A stretch of DNA of 11,770 bases. Source: JBBTQS01 sp964627055 (lineage in GTDB: Bacteria > Patescibacteriota > Patescibacteriia > Magasanikbacterales > JBBTQS01). Of the stretch, positions 1 to 5,783 are shown piece by piece (the first letter of the stretch is position 1; every line of letters begins with the position of its first letter). The position numbers and the translations under genes were made by a program. The notes under the pieces are model-generated. The model was not told the origin of the DNA. It saw only the letters and a list, made by a program, of their open reading frames with translations, and did no database searches. The stretch is from NCBI GenBank assembly GCA_964627055.1, contig CAZVGV010000020.1:1-11770 (forward strand), given 5' to 3'.

Positions 1-166
1 GGTCGAGGCGCTCTGGCGCGTGGCGCTGGCCGATGGGCAGCGCGATGCCAGCACCTAGGAGCATCCCGACGTAGAACCCGCCGAAGATCAGCCCCAGGAA
101 TGTACCGATACCCACGACCCCGGCGATCGCGCGCTGCCGCGCATAAGAAGGATCTGTTGCAGTCAT
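1..166 (-). CDS. N-terminal part of a small membrane protein, function unknown (cut by window edge)
   Basis: The reverse strand opens with an ATG at 166-164, preceded seven bases upstream by a clean GGAGG at 174-178, so the start is well supported. The 55 visible residues begin MTATDPSYARQR and then become hydrophobic from about residue 14 to 45. That stretch is rich in glycine, with GxxxG-like spacing (GIGTFLGLIFGG), as in tightly packed transmembrane helices. A PIGQRHAPERLD segment follows up to the window edge. There is no signal-peptidase site, and the protein is probably anchored in the membrane by its N-terminal helix. The reading frame is GC-rich (37 of 60 bases in 61-120), clearly above the neighbouring 222-971 gene. 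It lies 55 bases downstream of that gene on the same strand and could be cotranscribed with it. The family is not recognised, and the C-terminus lies outside the window. Confidence 0.6.
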   Translation of the reverse strand, partial: MTATDPSYARQRAIAGVVGIGTFLGLIFGGFYVGMLLGAGIALPIGQRHAPERLD

Positions 167-221
167 GATCACACCTCCGTTATGGCCCTAGACCATGTGC
201 CTGCACAGCCTATCGCTCGCG

Positions 222-971
222 TTATTTGGCGTCAAGTATAAAGGAGAGATGTAAGAATAACCCTGCCGCACACATATCGGCCACCATCCCAACCTTCACC
301 TGCGGTCGGTCTGCGATCACCGCGCGGTGCACCTCTGCGGTNNNNNNNNNNATAGTCGCAGCATCAGCGACTCCTTCGAGCGCAGCTACCATCTGCCGCA
401 AAATCGGTAGTCCATTGAAATATTCTTCTGCCCATTGATAGGAAGATTCTGGTCCACCTGGTAATGCATGCATACGTTTATAAAACTCCCATGGCGACTT
501 CACACCGATGAAATCTGCCCCGCTGAACATTTGTTTCTCTATTTTGCCTGATGTGGCCCATGCGATACTGCGTGCTTCGGCCATCAGTGCAGCATCCTCT
601 ACCGACTCACGACGCATCACTGCAATTACGGCATCCACCACCTGTGCGCGGTCCTCACATCGTAGCCGTGCGTGAATTACAGGAAACATTATTTCCAACA
701 ACCCCATGCTAATAATTTTCGGTGACTTGAACCGCGTACTCGCTCGCAGTGCGTCTACATATTTACAAAAAACTGGTGCTTGCTCATCACGCACGACTAA
801 CTCTACAAATTGTCGCACCACCGGACCCACCGAAATTCCAGCGATCAAAAAATCGGTGAGTGGTTTACCCTCAACATCGACGGTTCGTGTCGTGCACCCA
901 GGCTTTTCTCCGAGCGGCTCGAGACAGAACGCAATGGTCGCGATCGTTTGGACAACATCTGGAGTCAACAT
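222..971 (-). CDS. Divergent triphosphoribosyl-dephospho-CoA synthase-like (CitG/MdcB family) protein, interrupted by an assembly gap
   Basis: The protein has about 249 residues if it starts at the ATG at 971. A GTG at 1010 in the same frame would add 13 residues, and neither start has a good SD. Several segments follow the CitG/MdcB helical family in order. They are an N-terminal LEPLGEKPGCTTR stretch (family: LE..xxPKPGxVdR), then TDFLIAGISVGPVVRQ, then ESVEDAALMAEARSIA, and finally EEYFNGLPILRQMVAALEG, where the family has a GLPxLRxxL motif. CitG-type enzymes make the 2'-(5''-triphosphoribosyl)-3'-dephospho-CoA prosthetic-group precursor. The family's GxxTNLG nucleotide-binding segment is not recognisable. 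Its expected place reads FKSPKIISMGLLEIMF, so activity is doubtful. No citrate lyase or malonate decarboxylase genes are visible nearby. Ten Ns at 342-351 hide about four codons, and the frame beyond them is assumed. The family assignment is inferred from pattern only. Confidence 0.45.
   Translation of the reverse strand: MLTPDVVQTIATIAFCLEPLGEKPGCTTRTVDVEGKPLTDFLIAGISVGPVVRQFVELVVRDEQAPVFCKYVDALRASTRFKSPKIISMGLLEIMFPVIHARLRCEDRAQVVDAVIAVMRRESVEDAALMAEARSIAWATSGKIEKQMFSGADFIGVKSPWEFYKRMHALPGGPESSYQWAEEYFNGLPILRQMVAALEGVADAATXXXXTAEVHRAVIADRPQVKVGMVADMCAAGLFLHLSFILDAK
342..351. other. Assembly gap (10 Ns)
   Basis: There are exactly ten undetermined bases inside the 222-971 gene. A run of ten is a common placeholder, so the true length may differ. 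The minus-strand frame stays open on both sides when ten bases are assumed. The other two frames of the downstream side (341 to 222) give a stop early or unconvincing sequence. The join is therefore plausible but not proven. Confidence 0.95.
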
Positions 972-1044
972 AGATACAGCTACATTAGCATACCAATAGC
1001 AAAGGCCCACACAGAGTGAGCCTCGGCTGTTGTTGGGTTATCCG

Positions 1045-1071
1045 ACGCACTTGCTTATGGCGGAAGTGCGT
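1045..1071 (-). repeat. 8-bp perfect inverted repeat at the 3' end of the 1055-1489 gene
   Basis: ACGCACTT at 1045-1052 pairs with AAGTGCGT at 1064-1071 around an 11-base loop. The hairpin spans the TAA stop (1057-1055) of the orphan gene. No T-run follows on the minus strand, so it is at best a weak terminator or an mRNA 3'-end stabiliser rather than a canonical intrinsic terminator. Confidence 0.4.
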
Positions 1072-1489
1072 TTGCAAACTCTCCAAGCAATACGCGCCGT
1101 CGGACTTCTGCTCCGATCACCTCCCAGCGCTCCTCTCGCGCTCGCACTTCTGCGATTGACTGCAGGACCGCGACGAGCACTGAATCATGCAGGTCGAACT
1201 GCAATCCCAATGCTACAAGTGCACGCTGTGCCTTCTGTGGAAGACGATCTGTGCGAAGAATGAGATCTACCACATAGCGCAATCCATCGCTACGCAATGC
1301 GTCACGCGTATGAAGGTCGATTTGCTGAACCTGCCGAATCGACAAACACATCTTTCTGAGCTGCTCACTCCCGGTGGCCAGCAGACTGAAGATCGATCCA
1401 CCCACATCCGGAGTTTGATCAACAATCCAATCCGTTTGGCGTTTCGTGGCATGCCGTCGAGCGACTGCACCTCGTTGCCGTGCATTCAT
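1055..1489 (-). CDS. Small basic orphan protein, function unknown
   Basis: The protein has 144 residues. The start ATG at 1489-1487 is chosen because GGAGGG (1493-1498) sits just upstream. The same frame continues upstream to a TTG at 1558, but that would place the start inside the predicted -35 box. The first 20 residues are strongly basic (MNARQRGAVARRHATKRQ), and the rest looks soluble and helical. Leu/Val-rich heptad-like stretches (LRYVVDLILRTDRL, DSVLVAVLQSIAEVRARE) are followed by an Arg-rich segment (EVRRRVLLGEF). There is no membrane segment, signal peptide, cysteine cluster or recognisable catalytic motif. It is transcribed divergently from the purine nucleoside phosphorylase, and the 222-971 gene lies downstream on the same strand. 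The basic start could suit nucleic-acid or ribosome binding, but this is only a guess. No family is recognised. Confidence 0.6.
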   Translation of the reverse strand: MNARQRGAVARRHATKRQTDWIVDQTPDVGGSIFSLLATGSEQLRKMCLSIRQVQQIDLHTRDALRSDGLRYVVDLILRTDRLPQKAQRALVALGLQFDLHDSVLVAVLQSIAEVRAREERWEVIGAEVRRRVLLGEFANALPP

Positions 1490-1528
1490 GTTCCCTCCAA
1501 CCGCCTGTGGCTTGTTGCGGCTGTCCCT

Positions 1529-1558
1529 ACCGTACGGCATCCCACGTTCTATCGTCAA
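1529..1558 (-). promoter_or_regulatory. Sigma-70-like promoter for the 1055-1489 orphan gene
   Basis: On the minus strand TTGACG (1558-1553) is followed after 18 bases by TACGGT (1534-1529). That puts transcription start roughly 30-35 bases before the SD/ATG at 1489. The -35 is nearly consensus and the -10 keeps the TA...T positions. It lies back to back with the plus-strand promoter at 1567. Confidence 0.45.
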
Positions 1559-1566
1559 CGCATATC

Positions 1567-1595
1567 TTGACCTGGAGTATCAATTCCCCTACACT
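1567..1595 (+). promoter_or_regulatory. Sigma-70-like promoter for the purine nucleoside phosphorylase gene
   Basis: TTGACC (1567-1572), a 17-base spacer and TACACT (1590-1595) precede the gene. Predicted transcription start is near 1602, giving a leader of about 30 bases with the SD in it. The two -35 boxes of the divergent pair are only 8 bases apart. Confidence 0.55.
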
Positions 1596-1633
1596 TGGCC
1601 CACCATTCGGCAACCAACAAGGAGGTACAACCG

Positions 1634-2593
1634 ATGGCAGAAGCAGATACCGAAGAATACCAGAGGCTCGCAGCAACGGTCCAAGCCTACAAGGCGAAGG
1701 CGCTGCAGGCGTGGGGTACCGAAGCCCCACCCGACGTCGCCGTGATCCTGGGTTCGGGGCTGGGCGGCTTCGCCGAGGAGCTCGACGAAGGGAGCCAATC
1801 GTTCCCGTTCACCGACTTCCCCGGATTCTGCAACGGCCCAGCAGTGCAGGGTCACGACTACAAGATCGTGTTCGGCAGGATCGGTGAGAAGCGTGTGCTG
1901 CTCTTCAAAGGGCGAAAGCACTTCTACCAAGGACACGATGATGAAACCGTCATGTTCATGGCACGTAGCGTTTCGCACGGGCTGTGGCGCGCCGGTCTGC
2001 TCATCGTCACCAATGCTGCCGGGTACGTCGACAAGGACTACAAGGCCGGAGACGTCATGGCGATCACGAAGATGCTGACGCTGTTCTGCAACGTCAACAT
2101 GTTCTTCGGAGACAACGACGAACGGATCGGCCCGCGATTCTTCGGCATCTCGCAGGCGTTCCGTCGAGTCCTCATCCGGGATCTCGTCGTGCCCGCATAC
2201 GCAGCAGTGGAGTCACGCAACAACTCCTTCGTGCTCCGGCAGGGCACCTACGCAATGCGGCCGGGGCCCTACTACGAAGACGAGCCAGACGCTCGTGCGC
2301 TGTTCAAGCTCGGCGGTAACGTGGTCGGCATGAGCACGGTTCCCGACGTTCTCGCCGCGGTGCACGCCGGGCAGGAACACATCATCGGCCTCTCGCTCGT
2401 GACCAACGAATCCGGCCGATACGAAGACGAGGAAGTGCGATACGAAGACGAGCTGGAGGGTCACGAGGAAGTACTTGCTCAGGCCGACGCAAGCAGCACG
2501 AACTTCTGCAAGCTCGTCCGCAACATCATCACGCTCCTCACCCCGGAACACCTCGTCAAGAAGCACAAGAAGAGGCCAGTCACCGGGTCGTAG
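1634..2593 (+). CDS. punA: Purine nucleoside phosphorylase, trimeric GSGLG type
   Basis: The protein has 319 residues, and its ATG at 1634 lies 8 bases after AAGGAGG (1619-1625). It cleaves purine (deoxy)nucleosides with phosphate to base plus (deoxy)ribose-1-phosphate in cytoplasmic salvage. Signature elements of the trimeric PNP family appear in order: GSGLGGF (40-46; phosphate-binding Ser41), VQGH (His74), GRKHFYQGH (93-101; Arg94, His96), TNAAG (126-130), GPYYEDEPDAR (211-221; Tyr214, Glu215), GMSTVPDV (232-239; Met233), TN (257-258) and HEEV (277-280). By alignment with human PNP these match Ser33, His64, Arg84, His86, Asn115, Glu201, Met219, Asn243 and His257, so activity is expected. 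The loop between Asn258 and His277 is about five residues longer than in human PNP. It is acidic and contains a duplicated RYEDE. The protein is longer than the usual 270-290 residues and ends in a Lys-rich tail. The gene is GC-rich, has its own promoter and terminator, and looks monocistronic. Confidence 0.93.
   Translation: MAEADTEEYQRLAATVQAYKAKALQAWGTEAPPDVAVILGSGLGGFAEELDEGSQSFPFTDFPGFCNGPAVQGHDYKIVFGRIGEKRVLLFKGRKHFYQGHDDETVMFMARSVSHGLWRAGLLIVTNAAGYVDKDYKAGDVMAITKMLTLFCNVNMFFGDNDERIGPRFFGISQAFRRVLIRDLVVPAYAAVESRNNSFVLRQGTYAMRPGPYYEDEPDARALFKLGGNVVGMSTVPDVLAAVHAGQEHIIGLSLVTNESGRYEDEEVRYEDELEGHEEVLAQADASSTNFCKLVRNIITLLTPEHLVKKHKKRPVTGS
2417..2452 (+). repeat. 15-bp direct repeat inside punA encoding a duplicated RYEDE
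   Basis: The 15 bases at 2417-2431 recur exactly at 2438-2452, an offset of 21 bases. The frame is kept, giving RYEDE-EV-RYEDE at residues 262-273. It looks like a recent in-frame tandem duplication in the loop preceding the base/ribose-binding His277. Confidence 0.85.
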
Positions 2594-2634
2594 GCGCCGC
2601 TTCGCACCGCAGCATCACGCCGCGTGCAAGCACG

Positions 2635-2694
2635 ACGACCCCGTTTCGCTCCAGACACCACAGTCGGACGAAACGGGGTCGTTTTCATTTTTTT
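2635..2694 (+). terminator. Strong intrinsic terminator after punA
   Basis: There is a 14-bp perfect stem: ACGACCCCGTTTCG at 2635-2648 with its complement at 2669-2682. The loop is 20 bases, and a T-rich tract (TTTTCATTTTTTT) runs to 2694. It begins about 40 bases after the punA stop. Confidence 0.9.
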
Positions 2695-2705
2695 GGTATA
2701 CCAAA
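2692..2705. repeat. 14-bp perfect palindrome between two facing terminators
   Basis: TTTGGTATACCAAA is self-complementary and sits exactly between the plus-strand T-tract and the minus-strand terminator. It could act as extra stem sequence or as a protein site. Nothing else supports a role. Confidence 0.4.
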
Positions 2706-2708
2706 GTG

Positions 2709-2740
2709 AAAACCGGCGGCACCCAAAGGTACACGCCGGC
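2709..2740 (-). terminator. Intrinsic terminator of the 2760-3338 orphan gene
   Basis: On the minus strand a GC-rich stem forms between 2739-2734 (CCGGCG) and 2718-2713 (CGCCGG). The loop is 15 bases and four T's follow (2712-2709). It starts about 20 bases after the TAA stop at 2762-2760. Together with the punA terminator it separates the two convergent genes. Confidence 0.7.
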
Positions 2741-2759
2741 TCTGTTGGTCCACCCCTCC

Positions 2760-3338
2760 TTACGCACCGACCGAGGGCACGTCCCCCAGGTATGAAATAC
2801 CGAACAGCTGCCCCAGCTGTCGGAAGTACTCCTTGACGAGCACGTCGTCTCGCAGACGGAGCGTGTAGCCGTTTTTTCGAAGGCGAGGGACTGGATGCCG
2901 ACTCATGTACGGCTCCGGCAGTCTCGCATCGCAGCGAACCTGACGATTCGCTGGAGTGACCACTCCAGCGAGAATGCCACTGCACGGCTGATCGTGCACC
3001 GTGGTGAACGCCGAAACGAGCCATGCAGAGCTGTCTCGAACGAACACAACGTTGTCGAACGAGTCCTTGGCCCGCATGATCTTGCAAACCGGCACTCGGT
3101 GCCCCGTATGGAGCACGAGCTCCGCGATCACAGCAACCGGAAACTCGAGGGCTTCCAGCCGGTCGCGGTGCAGAATCAGCGACGGAATCACATCTCGCGC
3201 CATCCTCAGATATGCCGCGTACCAGCCTGCGCCGCGCAACTGTCCATTGGGGCCTTCTTCGCTGGCGCTGATCCAGCTGAGCAGGTTCTGAGGAGTGTCC
3301 AGCTCCCGCAGACTCGACTTCCTTGGTGTATGGGGCAT
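2760..3338 (-). CDS. Orphan soluble protein of 192 residues, function unknown
   Basis: The ATG at 3338-3336 (MPHTPRKSSLRELDTPQN) is preceded by AAGGAGG (3344-3350) with good spacing. An in-frame start at 3398 would add 20 residues but lies at or upstream of the predicted transcription start. The protein has a polar N-terminus and a middle of alternating hydrophobic segments suggestive of beta strands (FPVAVIAELVLHTGH, NVVFVRDSSAWLVSAF, SGILAGVV). The C-terminus is basic, then helical (RLRDDVLVKEYFRQLGQLFG). No transmembrane segment or signal peptide is seen. Cys, His, Asp and Arg residues occur but form no catalytic motif I recognise. It is monocistronic, with its own promoter (3407-3435) and terminator (2709-2740). 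GC content and SD strength match punA rather than the genes to the right. A plus-strand frame of 239 codons overlaps it antisense but has no SD and runs into the DUF2000 gene. The family is unknown to me. Confidence 0.65.
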   Translation of the reverse strand: MPHTPRKSSLRELDTPQNLLSWISASEEGPNGQLRGAGWYAAYLRMARDVIPSLILHRDRLEALEFPVAVIAELVLHTGHRVPVCKIMRAKDSFDNVVFVRDSSAWLVSAFTTVHDQPCSGILAGVVTPANRQVRCDARLPEPYMSRHPVPRLRKNGYTLRLRDDVLVKEYFRQLGQLFGISYLGDVPSVGA

Positions 3339-3406
3339 TACCGCCTCCTTGCTCCAGCACTGCTGAATGATCCGTGTGTCACCCACCATAGGCGACAACG
3401 ATCCTC

Positions 3407-3435
3407 ACTATTAGACAGTGCTGGTAAATTGTCAA
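3407..3435 (-). promoter_or_regulatory. Sigma-70-like promoter for the 2760-3338 orphan gene
   Basis: On the minus strand a perfect TTGACA (3435-3430) is followed by a 17-base spacer and AATAGT (3412-3407), or TAATAG with a spacing of 16. The predicted leader is about 60 bases, ending in the SD at 3344-3350. Confidence 0.6.
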
Positions 3436-3492
3436 CACATCACAAGACAGCTTGTCTTTTTTCCCACAACACCGCACACTACCAACAATCCT

Positions 3493-3924
3493 ATGTCCTA
3501 CGAATATCGCGCAAAAAAGACGGTGATTGTGCTCGACGAAAAACTCGCCGTCGGCGATGCCATGAACGCGCTAGGTCACCTCGCGATCGCCATCGGCGCA
3601 CATGCAGATCGTGACGATCTTATGGGCCGACTCGAACTCACAGACCAATCCAAGGTCATCCATCGCGGCATTTCAAAATATCCTTGTATTATTTTGTGCG
3701 GCAACCGCACGAAAATCCGTGCTGCAATTGAGACAGCTCGAACTGTATCTGACCTCGTCCTCGTGGACTTCCCGCAAGAGATGAAAACAACGTCCCACGA
3801 TGACGAACTCGCGTCTGCCCTCGCCGGCACGCCAGAGTCTGCGCTCTCGTACTGGGGTTTTGCTCTTTACGGCACAACTGACACGGTCAATACCATTTGT
3901 AAAAAGTTCTCGCTTTGGAAGTAG
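3493..3924 (+). CDS. DUF2000 family protein (peptidyl-tRNA hydrolase II-like fold)
   Basis: The protein has 143 residues from the ATG at 3493 (MSYEYRAKKTVIVLDEKL). The pattern fits the DUF2000 family. It starts with a strand carrying VIVLDE (11-16) and a small-residue helix GDAMNALGHLAIAIGA (21-36). A middle segment HRGISKYPCIILCG (57-70) follows, and the end is SYWGFALYGTTDTVNTICKKFSLW (119-142). The closing GxALYGxxxxVNxLtgxxxLw block is the most diagnostic part. Members are small cytoplasmic proteins whose fold resembles Pth2-type peptidyl-tRNA hydrolases, and no biochemical role is established. No SD precedes the ATG, and the 25 bases before it are A/C-rich, so a short-leader or leaderless mRNA is possible. 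An earlier in-frame start at 3418 would cross the T-rich hairpin region and is unlikely. The P-loop gene follows after a single base, so the two are almost certainly cotranscribed. Confidence 0.75.
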   Translation: MSYEYRAKKTVIVLDEKLAVGDAMNALGHLAIAIGAHADRDDLMGRLELTDQSKVIHRGISKYPCIILCGNRTKIRAAIETARTVSDLVLVDFPQEMKTTSHDDELASALAGTPESALSYWGFALYGTTDTVNTICKKFSLWK

Positions 3925-3925
3925 T

Positions 3926-4408
3926 ATGCGCCTGCTCATCCTCGGCCTCTCAGCCACTGGCAAAACAACACTCGCACATGCGCTGTACACAATCACTGAT
4001 GCGCCAGTTGTTGATGTTGATGATGCAGTGCGCGCAATCACCGGAGGCTCATGGCCCGAGAATATCGAGACGCTCGATGCACTCTTCGAATCCGTAAATC
4101 GAGATGTAATCACCATGCCACGCGCTGTGTTCCTTACCTCATGGCTCACCACAACACAAATCCGCGAATTCGCTAATGCAGGTTGGACCCTCATTGAATT
4201 GCACGCCGAAGTACACGAGCGTATCAACCGCCGCATTCAACGCGGCGACGTGATGAACGAAGCAATTCGTGACCGCATCCTTCGCCATCACGCAATGCTC
4301 GACACGGTTGTACTGGAGACACACCATCTCTTCACCCAAATGTACGACGTCACAAAGATGACCACCGAACAACTCGTGACCAAATTGCAGCCATACTTGG
4401 CTGATTAG
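3926..4408 (+). CDS. Small P-loop NTPase, adenylate/shikimate-kinase-like
   Basis: The protein has 160 residues. The ATG at 3926 follows the TAG stop of the DUF2000 gene by one base, and a weak GGAAG lies just upstream within that gene's end. Residues 4-16 read LILGLSATGKTTL, with a Walker A at 7-14 (GLSATGKT). A short strand-plus-acid segment VVDVDDAV (28-35) is placed like the substrate-binding region of small nucleoside/shikimate-type kinases. A second hydrophobic strand AVFLTSW (67-73) may serve as the Walker B-like position. A strand-helix TLIELHAEVHERINRRI (88-104) has arginines suited to a lid. Length and order fit the minimal P-loop kinases (AAA_17/AAA_18 type), and the substrate cannot be read from sequence. 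It ends tail to tail with the malic enzyme, the two stop codons sharing bases 4406-4407. It is probably cytoplasmic. Confidence 0.75.
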   Translation: MRLLILGLSATGKTTLAHALYTITDAPVVDVDDAVRAITGGSWPENIETLDALFESVNRDVITMPRAVFLTSWLTTTQIREFANAGWTLIELHAEVHERINRRIQRGDVMNEAIRDRILRHHAMLDTVVLETHHLFTQMYDVTKMTTEQLVTKLQPYLAD

Positions 4409-5577
4409 TTTTTGCAATGCTTCGTAATCGCATCAGCGATGGCTGTTGCGACATTTTTGTTGAGTGGGTCTGGGAGAATACAGTCTGCGGTTGGATGCTC
4501 CACCATTTTTGCTAGTGTCTCAGCAGTGATGAGCTGCATCTCTGGTGTGATTCGTTGCGCACGAATCGCAAGCGCACCCTTGAAGATGCCCGGAAACGCC
4601 AGCACGTTGTTCACCTGGTTCGCGAAGTCACTGCGTCCACTTGCCACAACGGCCGCACCAGCAGCACGTGCTTCATCTGGCATAATTTCTGGGGTTGGGT
4701 TAGCCATGGCGAAGACGATTGCCTGAGGCGCCATAGACTTCACCATTTCTGGTGTGACCAGTCCTGCTGCAGACACGCCAATGAACACGTCGGCACCCAC
4801 CATCGCATCTGCAAGACTTCCACTTCGATTATCATGATTTGTCGATGCTGCAATGCGGCGTTTTTCTTCGTTGAGATCGGTGCGGCCTTCGTGGATAATC
4901 CCTTTCGAATCACACACAATCACGTCTGCAACAGAAATACATACACCATGCTCCTTCCCCATACACTGCAACAGTTGCGTGATCGCAGTCCCCGCCGCAC
5001 CCGCACCTGAAAGCACCACACGCAATGATCGCATCGACTTCCCCACGACACGCGATGCATTGAGAAGTGCCGCGAGCACCACGATCGCTGTTCCGTGCTG
5101 ATCATCATGAAACACGGGAATACCCAGGTCTTGCAGACGCTCCTCAACCTCGAAGCACCGCGGCGCCGAAATATCCTCGAGATTAATTCCACCAAACCCC
5201 GGTGCAATCCGCCGCACCGTCTCCACAATTTCATCTACGTCCTGTGTCGCAAGACAAATTGGCACTGCGTCTACACCCGCAAACTCTTTGAAAAGAATTG
5301 CCTTCCCCTCCATCACCGGTAACGCCGCCTCTGGTCCAATGTTACCGAGTCCCAGCACCGCAGAACCATCAGTTACTACCGCAATCATGTTGCCCTTGGA
5401 CGTATACTCGTACGCCAACTCCCGATCCTTCGCAATCTCCAGACACGGCGCAGCAACCCCCGGCGTATAAGCGCGTGACAAATCCGCCCGCGTCTCCACC
5501 GGCACCTTACTTCGCATTTCCACTTTCCCCTTTTTCTCCTTATGAAGCGCCAACGATTCTTCTGCGTAATTGTTCAT
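4405..5577 (-). CDS. NAD(P)-dependent malic enzyme, short bacterial type (decarboxylating)
   Basis: The protein has 390 residues, the normal length for the short bacterial/archaeal malic enzymes (YtsJ-like, or MaeB without its phosphotransacetylase-like domain). It converts malate to pyruvate and CO2 with NAD(P) reduction in the cytoplasm. Visible family features are SRAYTPGVA (34-42; catalytic Tyr37) and VTDGSAVLGLGNIGPEAALPV (68-88). MEGKAILFK (89-97; catalytic Lys92), INLEDISAPRCFEVEERL (131-148; metal ligands Glu134/Asp135) and FHDDQHGTA (156-164) follow. The Rossmann-fold GAGAAG is at 191-196 and FAMANPTPEI at 289-298. Asp223 at the end of the next strand (VCDSKG) would favour NAD, an inference only. 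The ATG at 5577-5575 is preceded by GGAG/AGGAT-like purines at moderate spacing. No partner gene is adjacent. It may be read through from the tRNA side or from its own weak promoter, and none is convincing. Confidence 0.95.
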   Translation of the reverse strand: MNNYAEESLALHKEKKGKVEMRSKVPVETRADLSRAYTPGVAAPCLEIAKDRELAYEYTSKGNMIAVVTDGSAVLGLGNIGPEAALPVMEGKAILFKEFAGVDAVPICLATQDVDEIVETVRRIAPGFGGINLEDISAPRCFEVEERLQDLGIPVFHDDQHGTAIVVLAALLNASRVVGKSMRSLRVVLSGAGAAGTAITQLLQCMGKEHGVCISVADVIVCDSKGIIHEGRTDLNEEKRRIAASTNHDNRSGSLADAMVGADVFIGVSAAGLVTPEMVKSMAPQAIVFAMANPTPEIMPDEARAAGAAVVASGRSDFANQVNNVLAFPGIFKGALAIRAQRITPEMQLITAETLAKMVEHPTADCILPDPLNKNVATAIADAITKHCKN

Positions 5578-5630
5578 AGATCTCTATCCTACTCCAAAAG
5601 GGAGTTCCACGAAAAGACGGTCGCTAACCG

Positions 5631-5783
5631 CACATGTAGTGTGTTTTGTTTGGAGGCCATCGGAGGCGAAGGCAGCCAAAACACATATAAAGAACGCGAA
5701 GCGTCTCTGCCAAGCCGAGATAGAGAAGCCCCAACCCGGGAGGGTTGGGGACTTCGTACTCCAAACAAAATACACCACATGTG
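5631..5783. repeat. 153-bp element with 25-bp terminal inverted repeats, abutting the tRNA-Arg 3' end
   Basis: Bases 5631-5655 and the reverse complement of 5759-5783 match at 23 of 25 positions. One of the two differences is a G-U wobble in plus-strand RNA. Inside lies a second stem: CCCCAACCC at 5729-5737 pairs with 5742-5750 over a GGGA loop. It extends by a GAAG/CTTC pair (5725-5728 with 5752-5755) beyond one bulged base. A small ACGC-GAA-GCGT hairpin is also present. No protein-coding frame here is convincing. The right arm overlaps the last two tRNA bases (5782-5783). It could be a MITE-like insertion, a structured RNA or a bidirectional 3' processing/termination structure. No T-run of terminator quality follows on either strand. 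Confidence 0.7.

Noticed and set aside
1589..1978. Minus-strand 129-codon frame antisense to punA
   Set aside because: The opposite strand carries an unmistakable purine nucleoside phosphorylase with conserved motifs.
2479..3360. Long minus-strand open frame (293 codons) over the punA end and the orphan gene
   Set aside because: It crosses both terminators and is antisense to the end of punA. It overlaps the better-supported 2760-3338 gene, which has an SD, a promoter and a stop matching the terminator.
3444..3462. AAGACA-GCT-TGTCTT hairpin followed by T's, resembling a plus-strand terminator
   Set aside because: The stem is only 6 bp with a three-base loop, and no plus-strand gene upstream needs termination. 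It could at most affect the DUF2000 leader.
2895..3614. Plus-strand open frame of 239 codons
   Set aside because: It has no SD or promoter. It is antisense to the 2760-3338 gene and runs into the DUF2000 gene in the wrong frame, and its translation is low-complexity Arg/His-rich as expected of a shadow frame.
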